NCBI GenBank assembly: GCA_964413935.1
Contig: CAYPTY010000011.1
Location: forward strand, 1 to 64,000
DNA: 64,000 nt
Direction: 5' to 3'
From: CAYPTY01 sp964413935
Lineage (GTDB): Bacteria; Bacteroidota; Rhodothermia; Balneolales; Balneolaceae
Positions 51,749 through 60,635 of the stretch are shown piece after piece. Numbering within the stretch: position 1 is the first letter of the stretch; every line of letters starts with the position of its first letter. Made by a program: the position numbers and the translations under genes. The notes beneath the pieces are model-generated. The model made no database searches, was not told the DNA's origin, and saw only the letters and a program-made list of their open reading frames with translations.

Positions 51749-53302
51749 ATGTCATTCAGAGAACAGATTCAATCCATTACCCCGAAACAAACCGATAAGC
51801 TGCTGTACATCCATTATGATCAGCTAAATGAACACAAATGGCAAGAGGAGCTGAAACAGGGACTGACGATCCTCTTTGTTGAATCGGTACACCGAGCGGC
51901 ATCCAAACCCTTTCATAAGAAGAAACTGGTCTTTGAATGGTCGGCTCAGAGGCATTTTGCCCAAACCTTAATGGATGCCGGCCATGAGGTCATTTACCTG
52001 CGAACGGATTTAGCCCTGGATGAGGCTCTCATTGACTTACTGGATTCCTATGAGGTGAAGAAACTCCGGTATCGTTGTCCGGCAGAACTGCAGCCGCGAG
52101 AGGAGCTCCGAAAGATAGCCGAAGCAAGCAAAACAGAATGTGTGGAGCTGCCCAACAATTTCTTTATTGCCGATGCAGATGCCTACACCGACAATATCAA
52201 GCCGGGTTATCGTATGGAGTATTTCTACCGGGATATGCGTCGGCAGACCGGCTACCTGATGCAGGGGGAAGAACCCGAGGGAGGAGAGTGGAATTACGAT
52301 GAAGACAATCGAAAAAAACTACCCAGAAATCACACGGTTCCTGAGATAACTCAGTTTGAGCCGGACGACCTCACAAAGGAAGTGATCGAAGAAGTGGAAG
52401 TACTCTTCCCGGATCATATCGGGAAAACGGAGGGCTTTGGTTATGCGGTGACGCGCGAACAGGCTTTGCATCTGCTGGATGAATTTATCCGCGAGCGTCT
52501 GGATGAATTCGGACCTTATGAAGACGCCCTGGCCCTGGATGAGCCCTTTATTTTTCACTCCACGCTTTCCGCCTACATGAATATGGGCCTGCTTGATCCT
52601 ATCGAGGTATGTGATGCCGCTCAGCAGGCCTATGATGATGGTAAAGCCAGGCTGAATTCTGTGGAAGGTTTTATCCGGCAGATCATCGGCTGGAGGGAGT
52701 TTGTGAAAGTGTATTATGAGGCCATGATGCCGGAGGTGCGGGAAGCGAATTATTTCAACTTCAGTGAGGACCTTCCGGACCTCTACTGGAGCGGGGAAAC
52801 CGATATGAAATGTATGAGCGAGTGTGTGAAGCCGGTGCTGCAGCATGCCTACTCACATCACATTCCAAGGTTGATGGTGCTCAGTAATTTCAGCAACCTC
52901 ACCCGAACCGATCCCCGGCAACTAAATGACTGGTTCTGGTTTTCCTACATAGACGCTCATGAATGGGTGGTGCTTCCGAATGTGCTGGGTATGTCCACTT
53001 TTGCGGATGGCGGTGTTTTGGCTTCAAAGCCTTATGCAGCCGGAGGCAATTACATCAACAAGATGAGTAATTACTGCTCTAAGTGTACCTACAAGATTAA
53101 AGAGAAAACCGGCGAAACAGCCTGCCCCTTTAATTACCTGTACTGGAATTTTGTGGATGAACAGCGGGAAACCTTTATGGAAAACGGACGGGCCAATTTT
53201 ATGGTGAATATGTTTGATAAAAAGTCGGAGGAAGAGAGAAAAGCCATCCGGGATTCATCGGATCAGTTTATTGCACAGCTCAAGCGTTACTCGGCTAACT
53301 AA
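51749..53302 (+). CDS. FeS-type bacterial cryptochrome / (6-4) photolyase
   Basis: A 517-residue photolyase of the FeS-BCP (PhrB/CryB) group. The N-terminal Rossmann antenna domain starts TDKLLYIHYDQLNEHKW. The FAD-binding helical domain holds SVEGFIRQIIGWREFVKVYY, and Cys residues at about 353-357 (KCMSECVKPV), 442 and 445 (NYCSKCTYK) and 458 (TACPFN) can bind the 4Fe-4S cluster. This group repairs (6-4) photoproducts and uses a ribolumazine antenna. It is followed by two membrane protein genes. Confidence 0.92.
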   Translation: MSFREQIQSITPKQTDKLLYIHYDQLNEHKWQEELKQGLTILFVESVHRAASKPFHKKKLVFEWSAQRHFAQTLMDAGHEVIYLRTDLALDEALIDLLDSYEVKKLRYRCPAELQPREELRKIAEASKTECVELPNNFFIADADAYTDNIKPGYRMEYFYRDMRRQTGYLMQGEEPEGGEWNYDEDNRKKLPRNHTVPEITQFEPDDLTKEVIEEVEVLFPDHIGKTEGFGYAVTREQALHLLDEFIRERLDEFGPYEDALALDEPFIFHSTLSAYMNMGLLDPIEVCDAAQQAYDDGKARLNSVEGFIRQIIGWREFVKVYYEAMMPEVREANYFNFSEDLPDLYWSGETDMKCMSECVKPVLQHAYSHHIPRLMVLSNFSNLTRTDPRQLNDWFWFSYIDAHEWVVLPNVLGMSTFADGGVLASKPYAAGGNYINKMSNYCSKCTYKIKEKTGETACPFNYLYWNFVDEQRETFMENGRANFMVNMFDKKSEEERKAIRDSSDQFIAQLKRYSAN

Positions 53303-53386
53303 TAAATTATCATTGTGTTAGCTTAGAAAATCTTATTTGTAAGAGTGATCTGTTTTTTTTTCTTTGATGATCAAAAGGAGCATCAA

Positions 53387-54046
53387 ATGAAAAGAATTGA
53401 GTGGAGTGCGGTAGTTGCGGGCGTGTTATCCATCGGGATGTACAACCTGTTTGCCCTTCTTGGTTACCGATGGGGTGGGATTATTTCCGCAATGGTTATC
53501 GTTTTTGTATACCTCTTTTATCTGAACACCTGGGCATCGCAGCATATTGAAAAGCAGAGTACCCGAATGGTGATCCGTGTTTTTGTATTCTGTGCGGTGG
53601 TATTCCAGTCGCTCTTCCTGTACAATTCCTATGAACGGGCCGATTTTCAGCAAAATGTTCTGGTGCAGATCCGGCAGGTTATTGATACCGGCATCCTCAC
53701 TACGGAATACCGTCCAAAGCTGGTTGAAGCCCTGGATCACTATCATCAAACGGATGCCGAATCTATTGGTGAATCGGTGAGGGCTGTATTTGGGGAAAGG
53801 CTGAAGGAGGATGGTACCCTTCGTCCAAGTAAAAACTTCGACCCGGGTAATCAGGATGAATATTATGATGATTTCACGGTGATCTATGAATTTGCAGAGG
53901 ATGACCAATCCTTCCGTATCTATGCAATCGGCAAAGTGAGCAGGGGAGAAGAGGCAGACTTCGAGAATAAGGATGGAAATACCGGCAGACTTCAGTTTAT
54001 GGCTGAATTAAATGAGGAGGGCATACAGCATGAACGTCAGAACTAA
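53387..54046 (+). CDS. Uncharacterised membrane protein A between two photolyases
   Basis: A 219-residue protein from the ATG at 53387 (MKRIEWSAVVAGVLSIGM), preceded by an AAAGGAG-like ribosome site. Three hydrophobic helices fill about 5-75 (ending VFVFCAVVFQSLFLYNSY). The remaining 145 residues are soluble and acidic, with LVQIRQVIDTGILTTEYRPK and an AMPIN-free charged end. No known domain recognised. It overlaps the next gene by 17 bases, which suggests that the two are translated together. Confidence 0.7.
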   Translation: MKRIEWSAVVAGVLSIGMYNLFALLGYRWGGIISAMVIVFVYLFYLNTWASQHIEKQSTRMVIRVFVFCAVVFQSLFLYNSYERADFQQNVLVQIRQVIDTGILTTEYRPKLVEALDHYHQTDAESIGESVRAVFGERLKEDGTLRPSKNFDPGNQDEYYDDFTVIYEFAEDDQSFRIYAIGKVSRGEEADFENKDGNTGRLQFMAELNEEGIQHERQN

Positions 54047-54794
54047 CACTTTTCTAACCTGGGCCATGGCGGTTTGTATTCCACTTGGCATTGCGCTGAT
54101 CCTTCATTTTACCAAGAGTGTAGCCCTGGATACCGTATTACGTTATTTAAATCCCTCACCCTACATGGAGCTGAATATTCTCTCTACCCTGGGATCGATC
54201 AAATCTTTTAGCGGGGAGACATTAGAAGCTCAGGAATACAGAATAGCAGATCTCAAAATTACCATATCCCTCCTGGTTGTGCTGATTCTGGGGCCTTACC
54301 TCTTTGTGAAAGGCTATAAGCTTTCTGAAGGCAAGGAGGGCCTAAAGCACTGGTCATGGTATCCGGGAGCAGTAGCTGCCATATTTATTTCAATTCTGAT
54401 GATACCGGCTACTGTTATGGCTTTTAAGACCTGGAATAAAACCACGAAATCAGCAGCTCAAAGCCGGCAGATTGATCTAATAAGACAGGAAGTAGCTGAA
54501 AAAATGCTGGATGCAGCTGAGATTACTGCACTACCCTCAGAACTGGGAGGAGGAAGCGGTTCATTCGATGGATTTGTGACTGAAGATGGAGAGCAGCGTC
54601 TGATTGCTCTGAGTGATTTAAGTGATCTTGAGGATGGGTATGAATACCGCCTGGAAAGCACCCCTAATGACAGTAGCCTGATTCTCTATGTCTCTACTGA
54701 GATCGGGGATGAAAAGTTTGAATTGAGTGCAGAATTAAAATCCCTTCGCCCGCTGGAATACAAAATGAACCGGCATAAAAAGATCAGCGATTAG
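54030..54794 (+). CDS. Uncharacterised membrane protein B between two photolyases
   Basis: A 254-residue protein from the ATG at 54030, with GAGGAGGG about 8 bases upstream. A first helix (LTWAMAVCIPLGIALILHF) is followed by an extracytoplasmic stretch with SPYMELNILSTLGSIKSFSG, two more helices (SLLVVLILGPYLFVKGY; AAIFISILMIPATVMAFK) and a soluble C-terminal domain with ELGGGSGSFDGF. No family recognised. Overlaps the preceding gene; ends 37 bases before the class II photolyase. Confidence 0.7.
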   Translation: MNVRTNTFLTWAMAVCIPLGIALILHFTKSVALDTVLRYLNPSPYMELNILSTLGSIKSFSGETLEAQEYRIADLKITISLLVVLILGPYLFVKGYKLSEGKEGLKHWSWYPGAVAAIFISILMIPATVMAFKTWNKTTKSAAQSRQIDLIRQEVAEKMLDAAEITALPSELGGGSGSFDGFVTEDGEQRLIALSDLSDLEDGYEYRLESTPNDSSLILYVSTEIGDEKFELSAELKSLRPLEYKMNRHKKISD

Positions 54795-54831
54795 GCGGAA
54801 TTCGAAGCAGCCTCAATGCGTTTAAGCTTGC

Positions 54832-56307
54832 ATGAATATTAATTCCTATCGAAAGTTTAGCCGCAACGATAAAGAAGTAAATCCGGACGGCGAGTATGTA
54901 CTCTACTGGATGCAGATGAACCGGCGTCTGCACTATAATTACGCGCTGGAATATGCCATAGCCTATGCCAATAAGCTGGATAAACCCCTGCTGGTCCTGG
55001 AAGGAGTGAATCTGGATTATCCCTGGGCCTGCGATCGTTTTCATGTGTTCATCATGCAGGGCATGGCAGAAAACCTGCAGGCAGCCAGGGAACAGGAGCT
55101 GAATTACTACTCCTACGTGGAGCGGGAGGAAAACCAGGCAAAGGGCCTGTTTTATACTCTGGCTGAAATAGCAGCGCTGGTGATCAGCGATGAGTACCCG
55201 ATCTTTGTAACCCGTTTGCATAATGAAAGGGTAGCTGACAAAATTGAAGTGCCTTATATCACCATTGATTCGAACGGGATCATTCCGCTTGGGGTCACCG
55301 ATAAGGATCCTTATTCAGCCTACCTCTTCCGAAAGGTGATGCAAAAGCATTTTCGTGAGGGTTATGAAAATCCACCGGAAGAAAACCCGCTGGAGAATCT
55401 GAAGAATCGGGATAAAGTTGAACTGAGCAGCGAAATCGAACAGAAATATCCACGCGCGGATGAACTGTACGAAGATATTGAAAGTGCTGTAGCCCGGTTC
55501 CCGATTGATCACTCGGTGGGAGCCATCGACTGGAAGGGAACCCGGGAATATGGGCTCAGGAAACTGGCTGAATTCAATCGGTCTGATGTTTATGATTACG
55601 GGGATGAGCGCAATGATCCGGATGCCGGTAAAACAAGTGAGATGAGTGCCTGGCTGCACTACGGTAAAGTTTCGGAATATGAAATTGTGAAATCCGTCTT
55701 CGACAAACAGCCGGAAAGCTGGAGCCTGGACGACCTCACTCCCAACGGCGGGAAGAACATGAATTTCTTTAATGGCAACGACAGCATTCAGGGTTTTCTA
55801 GATGAAGTAATTACCTGGCGGGAGGTGGGTTTCCACTTTGCGCATCACCGGCCGGATTATGATCAGTTCGATAGCCTTCCCGACTGGGCACTCACCACCA
55901 TGCGTGAACACGCTGATGATGAACGGGAATGGGTGTACTCACTTGAAGAACTGGAACAGAGTAAAACCCATGATGAAATCTGGAATGCAGCCCAGACTCA
56001 GCTCCGGGAAACCGGCATCATCCATAATTACCTCCGTATGCTCTGGGGCAAGAAGGTGATCGAGTGGACGCCGGATCACCGAACAGCCCTGGATTACCTC
56101 ATCGAGCTGAATAACAAATACGCCATCGACGGCCGGGACCCCAATTCCTATTCCGGGATCTTCTGGTGCTTCGGTCGCTTTGACCGTGCCTGGACCGAAA
56201 GGCCCATTTTCGGAAAACTGCGCTACATGACCAGCGACAGCACCCGCAAGAAGGTCAAACTGAAACAATACCTGGATAAATACGGTCGGCAGGGATCGCT
56301 GCTCTGA
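54832..56307 (+). CDS. Class II (CPD) deoxyribodipyrimidine photolyase
   Basis: A 491-residue photolyase. The start region EYVLYWMQMNRRLHYNYALE is typical of class II antenna domains. The C-terminal FAD and substrate region has THDEIWNAAQTQLRETGIIH, NYLRMLWGKKVIEW and the near-invariant DGRDPNSYSGIFWCFGRFDR followed by AWTERPIFGKLRYM. It reverses cyclobutane pyrimidine dimers in light. Start ATG 54832; an unrelated photolyase class lies 1.5 kb upstream. Confidence 0.93.
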   Translation: MNINSYRKFSRNDKEVNPDGEYVLYWMQMNRRLHYNYALEYAIAYANKLDKPLLVLEGVNLDYPWACDRFHVFIMQGMAENLQAAREQELNYYSYVEREENQAKGLFYTLAEIAALVISDEYPIFVTRLHNERVADKIEVPYITIDSNGIIPLGVTDKDPYSAYLFRKVMQKHFREGYENPPEENPLENLKNRDKVELSSEIEQKYPRADELYEDIESAVARFPIDHSVGAIDWKGTREYGLRKLAEFNRSDVYDYGDERNDPDAGKTSEMSAWLHYGKVSEYEIVKSVFDKQPESWSLDDLTPNGGKNMNFFNGNDSIQGFLDEVITWREVGFHFAHHRPDYDQFDSLPDWALTTMREHADDEREWVYSLEELEQSKTHDEIWNAAQTQLRETGIIHNYLRMLWGKKVIEWTPDHRTALDYLIELNNKYAIDGRDPNSYSGIFWCFGRFDRAWTERPIFGKLRYMTSDSTRKKVKLKQYLDKYGRQGSLL

Positions 56308-56364
56308 TTTGTTTTAAGCGAAAATGAACATATATTGCACATATTTTAATAATTCCCATGGTGC

Positions 56365-57729
56365 ATGGATTTATTTTCGGATGACAACCCCTCTCAGCGC
56401 AGCGAAGAGCCCAAAATAAACTACCAGAAACAACCGCTGGCTACCCGAATGCGCCCGGTTTCCCTGGATGAATTTGCAGGACAGGAGCATCTGGTGGGCG
56501 AGGGGAAGATGCTGAGGAGGATGATAGAAAGCGGGGTCATCGGCTCCATGATCTTTCATGGTCCGCCCAGTTCGGGCAAGACCACCCTGGCACATGTGAT
56601 TTCAAGAGAGGTGAGTGCACGTTTCAAAGTAATCAATGCGGTTTTGGATGGCATAAAAGAACTCAGAAAAGTGGTGGAGGAAGCGGAGCATTACCAGCGC
56701 TTCAGCGATACCAAAACAGTACTGTTCGTGGATGAGATTCATCGCTGGAACAAAGCCCAGCAGGATGCCCTGCTTCCTCATCTGGAATCGGGCATCATCA
56801 CTTTGATCGGGGCCACTACGGAAAATCCCTTTTATTCGCTGGTGAATCCGCTCTTATCCCGTTGCCAGCTTTTCGAATTGTATCCGCTCACCCGCGATGA
56901 TGTTTCGGCCATGCTGAGCCGTGCTCTCATCGACAAAGAAAAAGGCCTGGGCATACATAATGTGGATCTGACTGATGATGCCCGAAACCACCTTGCTGAA
57001 CTGGCCGGAGGAGATATCCGGAATGCCCTGAATGCCCTGGAAGTGGCGGTGCTGTCTTCAGAACCCAATGAACAGGGGCAGATTCTCATCGATCTTGACA
57101 TCGCTAGAGAAAGTATTCAGCGCAGAAATGTGCGTTATGACCGCACCGGTGATGAGCACTATCATTACATCTCGGCCTTTATAAAATCGGTGCGCGGTTC
57201 GGATGCGGATGCCGCCCTCTACTGGATGAATGCCATGCTGGAAGGGGGAGAGGATCCGAATTTTATCTTTCGGAGAATGTTCATTCTGGCTTCTGAGGAT
57301 GTGGGACTGGCAGAGCCCAATGCCATCAGCATTGTCAATTCCTGCCATGAAGCCTTCATGAAATGCGGAATGCCGGAGGGGATGTACTTTCTCTCTCATG
57401 CCTGCCTGTATCTAAGTATGTGTCCCAAGAGCAACAGTACCACAGCTATTTTTGCAGCCCGTAAAGAAATTCAGGAAAACGGGGTTAAAGAGGTCCCGCC
57501 TTACCTCAAAGACAAAACGGCAAATAAGCTGGCCTCATCCTACCTGAGTATTGAGAATGCATCAGAGGACTATAAATATGCCCACTCCTATCCGCACCAT
57601 TGGGTGGATCAGCGATATTTGCCGGAGAATTTAGCCGGGAAGAACTTTTATGAAGGCGGATCTGAAGGGCGTGAAAAGCTGCTGAATGAACGGCTAAAGC
57701 AAATAAAAAACCCGGGAAACAAAGATTAA
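56365..57729 (+). CDS. rarA: Replication-associated recombination protein A (MgsA/RarA)
   Basis: A 454-residue AAA+ ATPase acting at stalled replication forks and single-stranded gaps. Walker A is HGPPSSGKTTLAHVI near residues 71-85 (most RarA have GPPGTGKT; here PSSGKT), Walker B VLFVDEIHRWNKAQQDALLP, and sensor 1 LIGATTENPFYSLVNPLLSR. The C-terminal tetramerisation domain includes EDVGLAEPNAISIVNSCHEA. Fits with the DNA repair genes before it. Confidence 0.95.
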   Translation: MDLFSDDNPSQRSEEPKINYQKQPLATRMRPVSLDEFAGQEHLVGEGKMLRRMIESGVIGSMIFHGPPSSGKTTLAHVISREVSARFKVINAVLDGIKELRKVVEEAEHYQRFSDTKTVLFVDEIHRWNKAQQDALLPHLESGIITLIGATTENPFYSLVNPLLSRCQLFELYPLTRDDVSAMLSRALIDKEKGLGIHNVDLTDDARNHLAELAGGDIRNALNALEVAVLSSEPNEQGQILIDLDIARESIQRRNVRYDRTGDEHYHYISAFIKSVRGSDADAALYWMNAMLEGGEDPNFIFRRMFILASEDVGLAEPNAISIVNSCHEAFMKCGMPEGMYFLSHACLYLSMCPKSNSTTAIFAARKEIQENGVKEVPPYLKDKTANKLASSYLSIENASEDYKYAHSYPHHWVDQRYLPENLAGKNFYEGGSEGREKLLNERLKQIKNPGNKD

Positions 57730-57750
57730 CCAACTCTGTCCCCGGGTTTT
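57707..57750. terminator. Bidirectional terminator at the end of rarA
   Basis: AAAACCCGGG (57707-57716) and CCCGGGTTTT (57741-57750) are perfectly complementary with a 24-base loop. The 5' arm is coding and the loop contains the rarA stop codon. On the minus strand the stem ends in TTTTTT, so it also ends the convergent ammonium transporter transcript (stop at 57780). Confidence 0.8.
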
Positions 57751-57779
57751 CGGATGGATGTATGTGAATGCTTATCTAT

Positions 57780-59189
57780 TCACTTACTTACTACTACAAG
57801 AGGTTCATGGTGACGAATGCTTTTACCGTTTCTCATCCGTTCAACACCAAAAAATTCGGGATAGGCGGAGGTTCCGTGTTCATGCATATCCAGACCGGTG
57901 ATTTCCTCCATCTGTGTAACCCGCAGTCCGAGAAAGGTTTTGATGGCTTTGAATACCAGAAAAGCCGTTACGGATGTCCAGGCGAAAACGGCAATGATAC
58001 CAATCGCCTGAATGCCAAGCTGAGTAATGGTTCCTCCGAAAAAGAGCCCGGTAAATTCAGTGGTGTAAGGAGCCTGCGCAAACAATGCTACAGCCAGTGT
58101 TCCCCAGGCACCGGCAAATCCGTGAACGGGGATGGCTCCAACCGGATCATCAATGTTAAATTTTTCCAGCAGGCGGGTACCATAGAACATGATAATTCCG
58201 CCGATGACGCCAATCAAAAGCGCTGAAGTCGGAGAAACCACTGCGCAGCCTGCCGTTATGGCTACCAGTCCGGCCAGTGCCCCATTCAGCGTGTAGCCCA
58301 GATCGGGTTTTCCGGTATTGACCCATGCGATGAACATAGCCGCAATGGCTCCGCCTGCACCAGCCATGTTGGTGGTTACGGCAATCCGGGCAAAGGAAAC
58401 ATCCGCGCCCAGGGTGGAACCGGGATTAAAGCCAAACCATCCCAGCCAGAGAATAAATACCCCAATGGTACCCAGGGCAATGCTATGACCGTGAATGGAA
58501 CGAACCTCCCCATCCACAAAGCGGCCTATGCGCGGACCCAGAAAGAGAGTGCCAACCAGTCCGGCCCAGGCACCCACACTGTGAACAACTGTTGATCCGG
58601 CAAAATCATGAAAGCCGATTTCGGATAACCAGCCGCCTCCCCAGATCCAGTGTCCAACGATCGGATAAATGAAAGCTGTAATGAAAACGGTGTAAATCAG
58701 GTAGGAGGTAAATTTGGTGCGTTCGGCCATGGCTCCGGATACGATGGTTGCCGCCGTTGCCGCAAACACGGCCTGAAAGAACCATTCGGCATAGATCCAG
58801 GAATCCAGTTCTCCGGATTCGGTGATGGCCTCACTCAGAAAGAAATTCGAGAAACCGAACAATCCGTTCTGGGAAACCCCGTACATGAGGGCAAAGCCAA
58901 TAGCCCAGAAAAAGATGGTACCCAGTCCGAAGTCCATCATGTTTTTCATCATGATATTGGCCACGTTTTTAGCCCGCGTAAAACCGGTTTCCACCAGGGC
59001 AAATCCGGCTTGCATGAAAAAGACCAGAAAGGCTGCAATCATAATCCAGAGTAAATCGGCAAAGGTTTTATCTGAATTGGGTGTGATGGAGTTTACCGTT
59101 GTTTCAAGGCTCACATCCCCGGCAGCTTCAAGCGAAAAGGGGATCAGTAAGAGGAAGAGCAGAGCAAGCAGAGATTTTAAGATGCGCAT
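57780..59189 (-). CDS. amt: Ammonium transporter
   Basis: A 469-residue Amt/Mep/Rh protein with signal peptide (MRILKSLLALLFLLLIPFSL) and about eleven membrane helices. The twin pore histidines are in FHDFAGSTVVHSVGAWAGLV and IPVHGFAGAWGTL. QAGFALVETGFTRAKNVANI is the family start. The C-terminal cytosolic tail, where PII proteins bind, is about 50 residues long (VTQMEEITGLDMHEHGTSAY). No glnB/glnK gene is next to it. Confidence 0.95.
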   Translation of the reverse strand: MRILKSLLALLFLLLIPFSLEAAGDVSLETTVNSITPNSDKTFADLLWIMIAAFLVFFMQAGFALVETGFTRAKNVANIMMKNMMDFGLGTIFFWAIGFALMYGVSQNGLFGFSNFFLSEAITESGELDSWIYAEWFFQAVFAATAATIVSGAMAERTKFTSYLIYTVFITAFIYPIVGHWIWGGGWLSEIGFHDFAGSTVVHSVGAWAGLVGTLFLGPRIGRFVDGEVRSIHGHSIALGTIGVFILWLGWFGFNPGSTLGADVSFARIAVTTNMAGAGGAIAAMFIAWVNTGKPDLGYTLNGALAGLVAITAGCAVVSPTSALLIGVIGGIIMFYGTRLLEKFNIDDPVGAIPVHGFAGAWGTLAVALFAQAPYTTEFTGLFFGGTITQLGIQAIGIIAVFAWTSVTAFLVFKAIKTFLGLRVTQMEEITGLDMHEHGTSAYPEFFGVERMRNGKSIRHHEPLVVVSK

Positions 59190-59377
59190 TCCATTAATTG
59201 CTTAGTTGATTATGGGATAACGCGTTAAATAATATTATAAATCACCAGTAAAACAAAATAAAATTAATCTAATAACTCAATTATTATAAAACTTATTAGT
59301 CTGATTCAGAAAAGCGCTTACAAAATTAAAGAGATGCATTGGAATGATTTAATGTTAGACTTCCTTTCTTCGGGAAA

Positions 59378-59944
59378 ATGAAAAATATGGATATCAAAAT
59401 AGTAAGCAGTACAGATCGGCCCGGTTCAAATACCCGGCTTTTTTCAGAACATGTAAAGCAAAAATACAAGGAATACGCCGAGGTGGATGCCGAGGTGATA
59501 TGCCTTATGGACTTCCCCCTGGCTGATGTGCAGGGTGGAGTATACGGGCATGAGCCACAGTCGGTTATCGACTTCAGGGAGCCACTGGTGAATGCAGATG
59601 GACTGGTATTTGTGATACCGGAATACAATGGTGGTTTTCCGGGTATACTTAAAATGTTTATCGACTATCTGCCCTTTCCCAAAGCATTTCAGAAAATGCC
59701 CATCGCCTATATCGGTATAGCTAATGGTGCATTTGGTGCCCTGCGCCCTGTGGAGCAGTTTCAGATGGTAGCCGGATACCGCAATGCCCTGTCTTTTCCG
59801 GAGCGGGTATTTGTGCCCCGTTTCAACAAGGAGTTTGATCCTGAACTGGGTCTGGTGGATCCTTTCAAGCGCGATCTGCTGAAGACACAGATTATTAACT
59901 TCACAGACTTTGTAGCGGCGAACCGGGAAACTAGCTTAGCTTAA
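59378..59944 (+). CDS. NADPH-dependent FMN reductase family protein
   Basis: A 188-residue flavodoxin-like oxidoreductase. IVSSTDRPGSNTRLFSEHV binds the FMN phosphate, and FVIPEYNGGFPGILKMFIDY is the second signature. The gap upstream (59190-59377) is AT-rich and shared with the divergent transporter gene; I see no clear element in it beyond AT-rich promoter-like tracts. Its 3' end overlaps the response regulator gene tail-to-tail by 14 bases. Confidence 0.9.
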   Translation: MKNMDIKIVSSTDRPGSNTRLFSEHVKQKYKEYAEVDAEVICLMDFPLADVQGGVYGHEPQSVIDFREPLVNADGLVFVIPEYNGGFPGILKMFIDYLPFPKAFQKMPIAYIGIANGAFGALRPVEQFQMVAGYRNALSFPERVFVPRFNKEFDPELGLVDPFKRDLLKTQIINFTDFVAANRETSLA

Positions 59945-60635
59945 GCATGTATCCCACCCCGTGCAGTGTGATAAGGTACCGGGGTTCATCCGGATGCAGT
60001 TCGATCTTAGCCCGTAGCTTGGAAATGTGAACATCAACGGTTCGCGTATTGGTGCTGTATTCGTATCGCCACACTTTTTCGAGGAGATCATCCCTTGAAA
60101 CGGCTTCATTGGCATTGGAAACCAGGAAACGAATCAGTTCCACCTCCCGGGCGGTGAGTTCTATCTTTTCGCCTTCGGGGCGTTCAACGATTGATTCCTT
60201 CAGGTCAATGTTAACGGGCCCCAGCTTTACGTAGTCAATTTTGTTGGAACTGGAATACACCCCGGATCGGCGCAAACGGGCTTTTATTCGGGCAAGTAGT
60301 TCTTTAACACCAAATGGTTTGGTGAGGTAATCGTCCGCCCCGATATTTAATCCTGCTACCTTGTCAATTTCCTGGTCGCGGGCTGTCAACATAATCACAG
60401 GGAAGGTGTATTTATGCTCCCGCACTTCCTTGCAGATATCATAACCGCTTTTGCCCGGTAGCATCACATCGAGCAGCATCAGATCCGGTTCATGTTCTTT
60501 AACCATGTCTACGGCATCAACGCCCGTCTCACATACCAGCACCTCATATCCTTCATTCTCGAGGGTATCCCGCAGGGTGAAAACCAGACTGGGTTCATCC
60601 TCCACCACCAGAATTTTCGTTGTTTTAGCCGACAT
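59931..60635 (-). CDS. OmpR-family response regulator
   Basis: A 234-residue two-component regulator. The receiver domain has VVEDEPSLVFTLRDTLENEG, phospho-acceptor Asp56 in LMLLDVMLPGKSG and Lys in YLTKPFGVKELLAR. The C-terminal winged helix with ELTAREVELIRFLVSNANEA and RTVDVHISKLRAKIELHPDE is of the PhoB/OmpR type. It overlaps the sensor kinase gene by 11 bases. Targets unknown; a metallopeptidase gene lies upstream. Confidence 0.94.
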   Translation of the reverse strand: MSAKTTKILVVEDEPSLVFTLRDTLENEGYEVLVCETGVDAVDMVKEHEPDLMLLDVMLPGKSGYDICKEVREHKYTFPVIMLTARDQEIDKVAGLNIGADDYLTKPFGVKELLARIKARLRRSGVYSSSNKIDYVKLGPVNIDLKESIVERPEGEKIELTAREVELIRFLVSNANEAVSRDDLLEKVWRYEYSTNTRTVDVHISKLRAKIELHPDEPRYLITLHGVGYMLKLS

